Of a stretch of 64,000 nucleotides of DNA, positions 18,301 through 25,809 are shown piece after piece. The DNA lies in contig NZ_CP029190.1 in assembly GCF_008642295.1 (NCBI RefSeq), positions 4,881,501 to 4,945,500 of the forward strand. Reading direction: 5' to 3'. Origin of the DNA: Streptomyces venezuelae (GTDB taxonomy: Bacteria > Actinomycetota > Actinomycetes > Streptomycetales > Streptomycetaceae). Each line of letters starts with the position of its first letter. Within the stretch, counting starts at the first letter, position 1. The translations under genes and the position numbers were made by a program. The notes below the pieces were generated by a model. The model was not told the origin of the DNA. It did no database searches and saw only the letters and a program-made list of their open reading frames with translations.

Positions 18301-21279
18301 GACCCGGGGGAGCCCCGAGGCATCCCCGCCGGAGGCGTACAGCCGCAGCAGGTCCTGCATCAGGATCGGCTCGGACCAGCCGTCGATCAGTACGTGGTGG
18401 GTGGTGAGGACCAGCTCGTGGCGGTCCTCTCCGAACTGCACCAGGGTCAGGCGCAGCAGCGGGGGTGCGGTGCGGTCGAAGTGCCGGGCGTAGTCCTCGG
18501 TGAGGAACGCCTCGAAGGCCGCGTCGCGCTCGGCCGGGGCCAGACCGGTCAGGTCGACCTCCTGCCAGGGCAGCGCCACACCGTCCACCACGAGCTGGAC
18601 GAGGTTGTCGTCGGAATCGGGAACGAAGGCCACGCGCAGGTTCGCGTACCGGTCGAGCAGGGCCTGGCCGGCGGCCCGCATCCGGGCGGGGTCGACCGGA
18701 CCGGACAGATGGAACACGGTCTGCATCTGGTACGCGTCGTAGCCCGTGTCGTTGAGCGTGGACTCGAAGAGGATGCCGGACTGCAGGGCGGTCAGCGGCC
18801 ATACGTCGGACAGTCCGGGGTAGCGCTGCTGCCAGGTCCGGAACTCCGGCGAGTCCGGCGAGGCCAGCGGCGCGGTACCGGCCGCCTCCGCCGCCGGGTC
18901 GGTCCCGGTGGCGACCGCGGCGAGCGCGGCGACCGTACGGGACTGGAGGATCTGGCGGGGGGTGACCTCCAGGCCGCGGGCGCGGGCCCGGGTGACGACC
19001 TGGATGGCGCGGATGCTGTCGCCGCCGATGGCCAGGAAGTCGTCGTCGATGCCGATCCGGGCGGCGCCGAGCACCTCGGCGAACACCCCGGCCAGGGTCT
19101 CCTCCTCGGCCGTACGGGGGGCCCGGTAGGCGGCGGTGGCGAGCTCCGGCTCCGGCAGGCCCTTCCGGTCCAGCTTGCCGTTCGGGGTGAGCGGCAGCTT
19201 CTCCAGGGTGACGACGGCGGCGGGCACCATGTACTCGGGCAGCCGGGCGGCGGCCGTCCTCAGCAGCTCCTCGGTGTCGAGGGCGGGCGCGGTGCCGCCG
19301 GCGCCGGTGCCGTCGCCGGCCTCGGGCACCACATAGGCGACGAGCCGGTTCGAGCGGGCCACGACCACGCTCTGGCGGACGGCCGGGTGGGCGCGCAGCA
19401 CGCTCTCGATCTCGCCGAGCTCCACCCGCAGGCCGTGGATCTTCACCTGGAAGTCGGCGCGGCCCAGCAGCTCGATCAGTCCGTCCGGGCCGAACCGGGC
19501 GACGTCACCGGTCCGGTACAGGCGCTCGGCGACCTCGCCGTAGGACCACTCGATGAAGCGTTCGGCGGTGCGCTCGGGCTGGTTGAGGTAGCCGCGGGCC
19601 AGACCGATGCCCGCCAGGTACAGCTCGCCGGGAACGCCCGGGGGCACCGGCTGGAGCGCCTCGTCGAGGATGTAGGTGCGCTGGTTGGCCATCGGACGGC
19701 CGTACGGGATGCTCGTCCAGTCCGGGTCGGCCTTCTCCACCTCGAAGAGGGTGGAGTGGATCGAGGACTCGGTGGCCCCGCCCATCACGATGAACCGCAG
19801 ATCGGGGGCGAAGGCGCGGATCCGATCGGCCAGCGGGACCGGGACCCAGTCGCCGCCGAGCAGGGCCAGCCGCAGCTGCGGCAGGGGGTCGGCGCCGGTC
19901 TGCTCCAGCTGGTCGGCCAGCAGGCCCAGCAGGGCGGGGGCGGAGTTCCAGACCGTCACGCCCTCGGCGGCGGCCAGTTCGGCCCAGTGGACGGGGTCCT
20001 TGGTGCGGCCGGCCTCGGGAACGATCACCGTGCCGCCGGCGGCCGTGAGGCCCAGGAACTCGTAGACCGACATGTCGAAGCTGGGCGAGGACAGGGCGAG
20101 GACGGAGTCCCCGGGACCGACCGCGAAGCGGGTGTTCAGGTCGGCGATGTTGTTGAGGACGCCCAGGTGCCGCAGCGCGATCGGCTTGGGGGCACCGGTG
20201 GATCCCGAGGTGTGGATGATGTAGCAGAGGTGCTCGGGGCCGGCGACGGGCTCCGGGTTGTGCTCCGGCAGGGCGGCGAGGATCTCGGCGTCCCGGTCGA
20301 CCAGCACCAGCGGCGGGCTCTGCTCGTCGCGCTCGGGCAGGTTCGAGGTGAGGTCCTCGCGGCTGATCATCACGGCGCAGGAGGTGCCGTTGACCATGAT
20401 GGCGATCCGGTCGGCCGGGTAGTCCGGGTCGAGCGGGACGTATGCGCCGCCGGCCTTGAGGACGGCGAGCTCCGCGATCAGCAGGGCGGGGGAGCGGTCC
20501 AGGCAGAGGCCGACCCGCACATCGGGGCCGACGCCCAGGGAACGCAGGTGGTGGGCCAGGCGGTTGGCCGCGGCGTTGATCTCCCCGTAGCCGATGCGTC
20601 GGCCGGCGTGCACGACGGCGATGGCCTCGGGGGCGCGCTCCACCTGGGCCTCGAAGGCCTCGTGCAGGGTGCCGTGGGCCGGCAGCGGGGTCTCGGTGCG
20701 GTTCCACTCGACCAGGGTGCGCTGCAGCTCCTCGTCGGTGAGCAGCCGCAGCCTGCTGACGGGCTGTGCCGGGGTCCGCAGTCCGTCGGCGAGCAGGGTG
20801 CGGTAGTGGTCGAGCAGGCGGACCGCGGTGTGGCGGTCGAAGAGGGCGGCGTCGTAGTGGAGTTCCAGGGCCTCGCCGCGGACGAGCAGCTGGAGCTCGT
20901 ACGGGGCGTGCTCCCGGGCGGGGGTGCCGTCGGCGGCGAAGGCGACGACCGGGGTGTCGGCGGCGGGGCCGGTGGTGCCGGCCGCGGCCAGCTCCGGCAG
21001 GGTGGCCTGCCCGTCGACCGGGAAGCGGGTCTCGCCGTCCGGGCCGGCCAGGGCGATCCGGTCCTGGCCCGTGTAGCGGAAGAGCAGGGCGGCGAAGGCG
21101 GCGGCCAGTACGCCGGTGGGGCCGGTCCCGTCGGCGGTGGCCGGGACCTCGATCTCGAGCTGGGAGTGCGCCACGGCCGAGCACCGGGGCGCCACATCCG
21201 GAAGGCGCGGGCGGTCCGACGGTACGAGCACCGGCGCCCAGGCCTCCTGGGAGGCGTCGTGGGTACGGTCGTGGATCAT
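15301..21279 (-). CDS. Dimodular NRPS, partial C-A-T-C-A*-T with helical tail
   Basis: A 1992-residue synthetase. Residues 1-185 are the C-terminal lobe of a condensation domain without HHxxxDG. A1 spans about 200-710, with intact A3 (HTSGSTGAPKP), A5 (GGATESS), A7 (YRTGD) and catalytic K702. T1 is at 725-795 (IGGDS, Ser755). The C domain is at about 820-1260 with active HHVLIDGWS at 961-969. A2 (1285-1765) is degenerate: A3 is lost (LAWLRRAPQQDGAPAGAA), A5 reads SPAGT instead of PTE, and the A10 lysine is Thr1756. T2 is at 1785-1848 with Ser1812 in ALGCNSLKAT. A charged helical tail fills 1850-1992. There is no thioesterase, epimerase or reductase. Read on the GrsA scheme the A1 pocket is D402 M403 Y406 N445 L473 G475 M499 I507 H508 K702, nearest the Cys/Ser-like codes I remember. 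It overlaps the SHMT-like gene by four bases. Confidence 0.92.
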   Translation of the reverse strand: MIHDRTHDASQEAWAPVLVPSDRPRLPDVAPRCSAVAHSQLEIEVPATADGTGPTGVLAAAFAALLFRYTGQDRIALAGPDGETRFPVDGQATLPELAAAGTTGPAADTPVVAFAADGTPAREHAPYELQLLVRGEALELHYDAALFDRHTAVRLLDHYRTLLADGLRTPAQPVSRLRLLTDEELQRTLVEWNRTETPLPAHGTLHEAFEAQVERAPEAIAVVHAGRRIGYGEINAAANRLAHHLRSLGVGPDVRVGLCLDRSPALLIAELAVLKAGGAYVPLDPDYPADRIAIMVNGTSCAVMISREDLTSNLPERDEQSPPLVLVDRDAEILAALPEHNPEPVAGPEHLCYIIHTSGSTGAPKPIALRHLGVLNNIADLNTRFAVGPGDSVLALSSPSFDMSVYEFLGLTAAGGTVIVPEAGRTKDPVHWAELAAAEGVTVWNSAPALLGLLADQLEQTGADPLPQLRLALLGGDWVPVPLADRIRAFAPDLRFIVMGGATESSIHSTLFEVEKADPDWTSIPYGRPMANQRTYILDEALQPVPPGVPGELYLAGIGLARGYLNQPERTAERFIEWSYGEVAERLYRTGDVARFGPDGLIELLGRADFQVKIHGLRVELGEIESVLRAHPAVRQSVVVARSNRLVAYVVPEAGDGTGAGGTAPALDTEELLRTAAARLPEYMVPAAVVTLEKLPLTPNGKLDRKGLPEPELATAAYRAPRTAEEETLAGVFAEVLGAARIGIDDDFLAIGGDSIRAIQVVTRARARGLEVTPRQILQSRTVAALAAVATGTDPAAEAAGTAPLASPDSPEFRTWQQRYPGLSDVWPLTALQSGILFESTLNDTGYDAYQMQTVFHLSGPVDPARMRAAGQALLDRYANLRVAFVPDSDDNLVQLVVDGVALPWQEVDLTGLAPAERDAAFEAFLTEDYARHFDRTAPPLLRLTLVQFGEDRHELVLTTHHVLIDGWSEPILMQDLLRLYASGGDASGLPRVRDFREFLAWLDRQDRAETAKAWAEELAGVEEPTLLVPTTAPRAQASGAGSAGLGLSEDESRSLFRKASELGVTVNTLVQGAWAVLLGGLTGRRDVVFGATVSGRPAALPGVESMVGLFINTLPVRVRYAPGDTLAEVLTGLQDRQSVLLDHHHHSLVEIHQATGLDTLFDTLVAFQSYPVDRVGIAEATAAAGVEVTGIRAEGAANYPLALIVETEPHVRLNLQYHRNLFTEDAVDDIAERLHGVLRQLLADSDLRVDAVDVLLEAERDRIIRGYHEAVTAAPAPGDTLPALIERQAASAPDAVAVVSDGLSLTYRELNRRADALARHLVRLGAGPEAVVGLALPRSAQLAVALLATLKSGAAFVLTGSGRSGPERDPLPAQAGAGLVLTQADVDAPYAVPGDGDPVAAAPSAPQQLAWLRRAPQQDGAPAGAAISHRALFEGVTGFATGAGLVPGTRLLAASPHGDAVAFEILAALSGGACVEVVRDPGALAEQGGWSGDVISTTAPFFAGLLNGTAGAGAFRAGTVVLTGEPVLASFARRVRTAIPGVRVVGSYSPAGTVRATAFTVPAGDEDAPGTGTLPLGQPLDGLRFHVLNESFAPVPAGVTGALYVGGGVARGYHGRGALTADRFLPDPFGPAGARMFRTGDLARWGRDGRLELIGRGGAQVKIRGRRFRTDEVEAVLAAHPAVSQAAVVARPADGPDGDDRLVGYVVPLRAGGTEAAAALGAEQLREFAAQQLPDPMVPATVVTLEELPLTADGTVDRDALPEPGADTAADSGHRPGRTPQEEAVCGVFAEVLGVERVGIDDNIFALGCNSLKATRIIGRLRRTVGLEVSIRLLFQHPTIAELSGHLKPATAKSRPALGKSIKQTVKSIRNETKESVIQMRAQAQDQAQQLKETLEESYREQYSGPEFNARIQEDIDNRIQSSMQWGGNKPKDPKDAQRRLKRMLDRFAEEVRDNTKHHQLTEEQLDAVQETLTATLATLRTRVTENRKTL

Positions 21280-22679
21280 GGTCCGACTCCGATCAGTGTG
21301 GTGCCGACGCTGGTGATGCTGCTGGGGCTCTCGATGGGCAGGGGGTGCCGGGCGCAGAGCCAGCGCACCTCCTCACGGATCGTGGCGACCAGTGCGGGGT
21401 CGATCCGGTACTCGGTGTCCGTCAGTGCGGTGGTGGCCTTGAGGACGGTGTGCAGCAGCTGTGCGCACTCCGCCATCTGCTCCGGGCCCATGCCGCGCTG
21501 GGCGAGGATGTTGGTGCCGAGCCGCAGTCCGCTGGTGACCAGCGGCGGCTTGGTGTCACCGGGGATGCGGTTGCGGTTCGCGAGGATTCCGCACTCCTCC
21601 AGGGCCCGTTCGGCGATCACTCCGGTCAGGCCGGTGTCGGTGGTGTCCAGAAGCACGATGTGGTTGTCGGTGCCGCCGGTGAGGATCCGGTAGCCGAGGG
21701 AGGACAGTTCGCCGGCGAGGGCGGAGGCGCTCTCGACGATCAGGCGGGCCGTCTGCCGGAAGCCGGGTCCGGCCGCCACCGAGAAGGCACGGGCCTTGGC
21801 GGCGATCGAGGCGGGGCTGGGAGTTCCCTGCGACTGCGGGAACACGGCCCGCTGGATGAGCCGGCCGAGCGGGGTGCGGCCGTCGGGACCGGGCGTCTGA
21901 TACTCGCGCCCGCTCAGGATCAGGCCTCCGCGGGGGCCGCCCAGCTGCTTGTACGTGCTCATGGTGGTGATGTGGGCGAGGTCGACCGGGCTCGGGTGCA
22001 CCCCGGCGGCGACCAGGCCCGCGATGTGGGAGATGTCCGCGAGCAGGTACGCGCCCACCTGGTCGGCGATGGCCCGGAACCGGGCGAAGTCCACGGTGCG
22101 GGGGTAGGCGCTCGCCCCGGCGATGATGACCTTGGGTCGGTGCTCCCGGGCCAGGGCCTCGACCTGGGCGTAGTCGATCCGGCCGGCCTCGTCCAGGCCG
22201 TAGTGGACCGCGTGGTAGTGGCGGCCGGTGACCGAGGCCCGCGAGCCGTGGGTGAGGTGGCCGCCGGCGTCGAGGTCGAGGCCGAGGATGGTGCCGCCCG
22301 GCGGGACCAGCGCGGCGAGGACCGCGAGGTTGGCCGAGGAGCAGGAGTGCGGCTGGACGTTCGCGTAGCGGGCGCCGAACAGCTGCTTGGCCCGCTCCAC
22401 GGCCATGTTCTCGACCTGGTCGAACTGCTGGGCGCCGGGGTGGTACCGGGCGCCGGGGTAGCCCTCGGCCGTCACGTTGGACAGGGCCGCTCCACCGGCG
22501 GCGAGGACCGAGGGGTCGGCGATGCTCGCCGAGGCGATCATCGCGAGGGTCGCGTTCTGCTGGCCCACCTCCGCGTCCAGCAGCGCGGCGAGCTCGGGGT
22601 CGGTGTCCTGCAGGGATTCCCATCCGATGCGGAGGAGCTCGCCCTGTGCACCGTCCACCACTAGCTGACGTTCCATCAC
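21276..22679 (-). CDS. SHMT-like PLP enzyme with altered active site
   Basis: A 467-residue fold-type I PLP enzyme, clearly related to glycine/serine hydroxymethyltransferase along its length (AEGYPGARYH, FGARYANVQPHS, GGHLTHGS, GLVAAGVHPSPVDLAH, GGPRGGLIL). The PLP lysine is K244 in STYKQLGGPRGG. Several catalytic positions differ from GlyA: ASEN reads ASAS, the Tyr of NKYAEG is Thr (NVTAEG), the His before the lysine is Tyr, and SGSQAN reads SCSSAN. Clusters use such paralogues for alpha-substituted or beta-hydroxy amino acids or for transaldol reactions. It is the first gene of the NRPS transcription unit (ATGA overlap), so it probably makes or alters an NRPS substrate rather than serving folate metabolism. 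Confidence 0.85.
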   Translation of the reverse strand: MMERQLVVDGAQGELLRIGWESLQDTDPELAALLDAEVGQQNATLAMIASASIADPSVLAAGGAALSNVTAEGYPGARYHPGAQQFDQVENMAVERAKQLFGARYANVQPHSCSSANLAVLAALVPPGGTILGLDLDAGGHLTHGSRASVTGRHYHAVHYGLDEAGRIDYAQVEALAREHRPKVIIAGASAYPRTVDFARFRAIADQVGAYLLADISHIAGLVAAGVHPSPVDLAHITTMSTYKQLGGPRGGLILSGREYQTPGPDGRTPLGRLIQRAVFPQSQGTPSPASIAAKARAFSVAAGPGFRQTARLIVESASALAGELSSLGYRILTGGTDNHIVLLDTTDTGLTGVIAERALEECGILANRNRIPGDTKPPLVTSGLRLGTNILAQRGMGPEQMAECAQLLHTVLKATTALTDTEYRIDPALVATIREEVRWLCARHPLPIESPSSITSVGTTLIGVGP

Positions 22680-22811
22680 CAGTACCTCATCTCGCGCTTC
22701 CAGCGCCTCGAAGGGCTATAACTGCCCGTTGCTTGTGGACTGTTTCCGGCGGCCGGCGAACGTGTCAGGTCGGTTCGGGCCGGGCCGGCCGGGTTCGGGA
22801 TCAGTGGGTGA

Positions 22812-23600
22812 TCAGTGGGTGCGGTCCTTGTTGAAGTGGGCCATGGCCCAGAAGAAGCCGAGGATGGCGATGGCGAGGATCCAGGCGGTGGCGATCCAGC
22901 CGCTGTTGCCGATTTCGGTGCCCATGAGGAGGCCGCGGAGGGTTTCGATGACGGGGGTGAAGGGCTGGTATTCGGCGAACCAGCGCAGGCCGGTGGGCAT
23001 GGTGTCGGTGGGGACGACGCCGGAGCCGACGAAGGGCAGCAGGATCAGGGGGAAGGGGGCGTTGGAGGCGGCGTCGAGGGTCTTGGCGGCGAGGCCGAAG
23101 GCGACGCCGAGCCAGGTCAGGGCGAAGCTGATGCCGGCCAGGAGGCCGAGGGCGGCGAGCCATTCGACCGGGGAGGCGGAGGGCTCGAAGCCCATGAGCC
23201 AGGCGACTGCGAAGACGAAGGCCATGGAGGCCAGGGTCTGGACGACGGAGGAGATGACGCGGGCGATGAGGATGGAGGGGCGGAAGATCGCCATGGTCTT
23301 GAACCGGGCGATGATGCCTTCGGTCATGTCGACGCTGGTGGAGACGGCGGTGCCGAGCATTCCGGTGGCGGCGGTCATGATGATCAGGCCGGGCAGGACG
23401 TAGTTGACGTATTCGGCCCGTCCGCCGGATGGGCCGACGCCGGTGCCCAGGACCCCGCCGAAGACGTAGACGAACAGGAGCAGGAACAGGACCGGGATAC
23501 CGATGATCGAGATGGTGGTCGTCGGGTAGCGGAGCTGGTTCTTGACGTTGCGGCGCAGCAGGGTGACGGAGTCGGCTACGGCGAAGTTGACGGTGCTCAT
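22812..23600 (-). CDS. ABC-2 type transporter permease (DrrB-like)
   Basis: A 262-residue membrane protein with six hydrophobic helices (ISIIGIPVLFLLLFVYVFGG, VLPGLIIMTAATGMLG, VISSVVQTLASMAFVFAVAWLMG, LAALGLLAGISFALTWLGVAFGL, PLILLPFVGSGVVP, ATAWILAIAILGFFWAMAHF). EYQPFTPVIETLRGLL is the conserved end motif of daunorubicin-resistance-type permeases. Its start overlaps the ATPase stop by four bases (ATGA), so the two form one exporter. The position inside the cluster suggests export of, or self-resistance to, the product. Confidence 0.92.
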   Translation of the reverse strand: MSTVNFAVADSVTLLRRNVKNQLRYPTTTISIIGIPVLFLLLFVYVFGGVLGTGVGPSGGRAEYVNYVLPGLIIMTAATGMLGTAVSTSVDMTEGIIARFKTMAIFRPSILIARVISSVVQTLASMAFVFAVAWLMGFEPSASPVEWLAALGLLAGISFALTWLGVAFGLAAKTLDAASNAPFPLILLPFVGSGVVPTDTMPTGLRWFAEYQPFTPVIETLRGLLMGTEIGNSGWIATAWILAIAILGFFWAMAHFNKDRTH

Positions 23601-24586
23601 ACCAGGACCTTCTTGTCGGTGTCGGCGGAGGCGGTGGTGGTCTCGGTTCCGGTCTCGGTTCCGGTCTCGGTCTTGGTCTGGCCGGTGAGGGCGAGGAAGA
23701 CGTCGTCGAGGTCGGGGGTGTGCAGGGACATCTCGTGGATGGTGGTGGTGTCGAGGCGGTTCAGGACGGCCTGGACGTTCTGGGCGCTGCCGTCGGAGGG
23801 GATCCGGAGCTTGAGGTCCTCGTCGTTGCGGGTGAAGGGGACGGTCAGGGTCCGGGCCGCGAGGTCGAGGGCGTAGGCGGTGCTGAACTGCAGGTCGATG
23901 CTGCCGCCGGGGACCTTCCGCTTCAGCTCTTCGGGGGTGCCCTGGGCGACCAGCCGGCCGCCGTCGAGGACCGCGATGCAGTCGGCGAGCTGGTCGGCCT
24001 CCTCCAGGTACTGGGTGGTCAGGAAGATGGTGACGCCGTCGGCGACCAGGCCGCGGATCATCTCCCACATCGAGCGGCGCACCCGCGGGTCGAGACCGGT
24101 GGTGGGCTCGTCCAGGAAGATCACCTGCGGGCGGCCGACCAGGGTCATCGCCAGGTCCAGACGCCGCTTCATACCGCCGGAGAAGGTGATCACCGGCTTC
24201 TTCGCGGCCTCGACCAGGTCGAACTGCTCGATCAGGTCGGTGGACCGCTGCTTGACCGTCTTGCGGTCCAGGTGCCAGAGCCGGCCCATCAGCTCCAGGT
24301 TCTCCATCGCGTTCAGGAACGGGTCCACCGCGGAGAACTGACCCGTGACACCGATGCTGGAACGCACCCCGTCCGGGTCCGAGGCCAGATCGTGCCCCAG
24401 GACATTCGCGCTGCCCGAGTCCATCGTGGTCAGCGTCGAAAGGATCTTCACCGTGGTGGTCTTGCCCGCACCGTTGGGACCCAGCAGCGAGAACACCGAC
24501 CCCGCCGGGATGTGCAGATCCACACCGTCGAGGACCTTGTGCTCCCCATAGGCCTTGCGAAGACCGGTAGCCGTAATGGCCGTCAT
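23597..24586 (-). CDS. ABC transporter ATP-binding protein (DrrA-like)
   Basis: A 329-residue ATPase. Walker A is GPNGAGKTTT, the Q-loop lies in GVTGQFSAVD, the signature is FSGGMKRRLDL, Walker B is VIFLDEPTTGLD and the switch motif is LTTQYLEEAD; all match the DrrA subfamily. The C-terminal DrrA extension carries SLHTPDLDDVFLALTG, then a Thr/Glu-Gly low-complexity tail. AGGAGG-like bases precede the ATG at 24586. It pairs with the permease downstream as an exporter for the cluster product (inference). Confidence 0.93.
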   Translation of the reverse strand: MTAITATGLRKAYGEHKVLDGVDLHIPAGSVFSLLGPNGAGKTTTVKILSTLTTMDSGSANVLGHDLASDPDGVRSSIGVTGQFSAVDPFLNAMENLELMGRLWHLDRKTVKQRSTDLIEQFDLVEAAKKPVITFSGGMKRRLDLAMTLVGRPQVIFLDEPTTGLDPRVRRSMWEMIRGLVADGVTIFLTTQYLEEADQLADCIAVLDGGRLVAQGTPEELKRKVPGGSIDLQFSTAYALDLAARTLTVPFTRNDEDLKLRIPSDGSAQNVQAVLNRLDTTTIHEMSLHTPDLDDVFLALTGQTKTETGTETGTETTTASADTDKKVLV

Positions 24587-24949
24587 GACATTCCTCCTCT
24601 GAATGCTCTGGATGAACTGAACGAACTGGATGAACTGGATGCGGCGGCGGGTGCGGGGTGCAGGTCGCCGGTGGTGCCGGTATCGCCGGAACGGCGGGCG
24701 GGGAACGGGGAACCGCGCATTCGGCCGGTCAGCCGAAAGGCGATCTTTCGGTTCTTGCAGAAGACCACGTGGGCGGAATGGGCAACGCTCTCCACGATGC
24801 TCCCGGGAGTCATTACGGTCTGCCGGTCCGGCGCCGGCTGAAGAATTCCGACAAGCGGGCCGCAATCATCCGCGACACGACCAGGGCCGCGGCGCGGACG
24901 CCCATGTCGAAATTCGGCGAGAACTGCCGGGTTCCGCCGGAGGCGCTGC
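24587..24949. other. 363-bp spacer upstream of the exporter genes
   Basis: This gap lies between the ATPase start and the end of the piperazate-synthase-like gene, both on the minus strand. It holds the ATPase ribosome binding site, four tandem 9-bp repeats (listed separately) and a 23-bp stretch similar to the arginine deiminase 5' end (see findings). Open frames through it show no family similarity. Confidence 0.5.
24608..24643. repeat. Four tandem 9-bp repeats in the exporter leader
   Basis: CTGGATGAA, CTGAACGAA, CTGGATGAA and CTGGATGCG run head to tail just upstream of the ATPase ribosome binding site. They could be a regulator-binding array or part of the untranslated leader. The repeat is directly visible; the role is open. 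Confidence 0.7.
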
Positions 24950-25603
24950 TCACGGCAGGCTCGCCATGAGGGAGGCAGCCGCGCGGTGGCGGGCGCAGTC
25001 GCGTTCGCTGAACGACCGGTAGACGCGGTCGCGGATCTCCGGGGCCTGCTCCTGGCTGAGTTTGAACATCCCGTCGGCCCCGGACACGGTGAACCGGAAG
25101 GCCCCGACCTCCGGCAGGATCTGGCGGAAGTAGGAGATCGACTCGGTCATGTCCCAGTCGGCGCCGAAGTCGGCCTCGAAGGCGCGGACGGTGGACTTCA
25201 CCACGTCGAGGGTGTCCTCGGACGGGCCCGGCGAGTCGATCTTCTGGATCGTGCCGCGGACATGGACCGAGGTGAAGTTCCAGGTCGGAGCCGCCGGCGT
25301 CTTGCCGTACACGGTGGGCGAGACATAGCCGTGCGGGCCGGTGAAGGTCAGCAGAGCCACCTCGCCGGACTGGATCGCCTTCCAGTGCGGGTTGGAGCGG
25401 TTCATGTGCCCGAGCAGGGTCGCGCCCGCCAGGTCGGGGGCCCACTCCCGGTTGGCGTCGGGATCCGGAATCACCGGGAGATGGGTGGCGAACGGGCCTG
25501 CGAGGGGGCTGCCGTTGTGGACCAGCAGGGCCAGCGGATTGTTCCGGATCAGATCTACCATCCATGAACCGGACGGTTCGCGGTAGGGCGGTGGAACGAA
25601 CAT
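24950..25603 (-). CDS. PaiB-fold protein, probable heme-dependent piperazate synthase (KtzT type)
   Basis: A 217-residue FMN-binding split-barrel protein of the PaiB family: FVPPPYREP at the N-terminus, GPFATHLPV (His41), LLGHMNRSNPHW (His66), LTFTGPHGYVSPTVYG, PTWNFTSVHVRGT (His114) and the late GMFKLSQEQ. Automated annotation usually calls this an FMN-binding negative regulator. As I recall, the KtzT-type piperazate synthases, heme enzymes that close the N-N bond of L-piperazate from N5-hydroxyornithine, belong to this same fold and get the same label. The ornithine N-monooxygenase in the same cluster makes that the better call. It is divergent from arginine deiminase. A true PaiB regulator remains possible. 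Confidence 0.72.
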   Translation of the reverse strand: MFVPPPYREPSGSWMVDLIRNNPLALLVHNGSPLAGPFATHLPVIPDPDANREWAPDLAGATLLGHMNRSNPHWKAIQSGEVALLTFTGPHGYVSPTVYGKTPAAPTWNFTSVHVRGTIQKIDSPGPSEDTLDVVKSTVRAFEADFGADWDMTESISYFRQILPEVGAFRFTVSGADGMFKLSQEQAPEIRDRVYRSFSERDCARHRAAASLMASLP

Positions 25604-25809
25604 CGGTATTCGTCCTCTCGGCTTCGGGTGGTTCCATCTGCCGAGAACACTAACTACGCGTCTTTTTGAATCGTTATTGAGACGACTTCACGCCACGACC
25701 CCGGCCGGCGGCGGTGGCCGAAAAGCATTCGATAGCGAAACGGAAACAGGTTCGCCTAGCTTTCGGTGAAGGAGTTCTCGCTGCTCCGATGTCGAAGTCA
25801 GGAGAGAAC
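25604..25809. promoter_or_regulatory. Divergent promoter region of the precursor genes
   Basis: This 206-bp spacer separates the KtzT-like gene (minus) and arginine deiminase (plus). It is noticeably A/T-richer than its surroundings (CTTTTTGAATCGTTATTGAG), as expected for paired promoters. CGTCT and AGACG arms flank this core as a short inverted repeat. No specific binding site can be assigned. Confidence 0.5.

Noticed and set aside
15400..21693. A 2097-codon open frame on the plus strand opposite the NRPS gene
   Set aside because: It is an antisense shadow of a GC-rich coding strand: composition is Arg/Gly/Gln/Pro-rich with no domain, while the minus strand holds complete NRPS motifs.
24583..24813. 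A 76-codon minus-strand frame upstream of the ABC ATPase
   Set aside because: It overlaps the ATPase start, ends in a serine run created by the 9-bp repeats and has no recognisable features.
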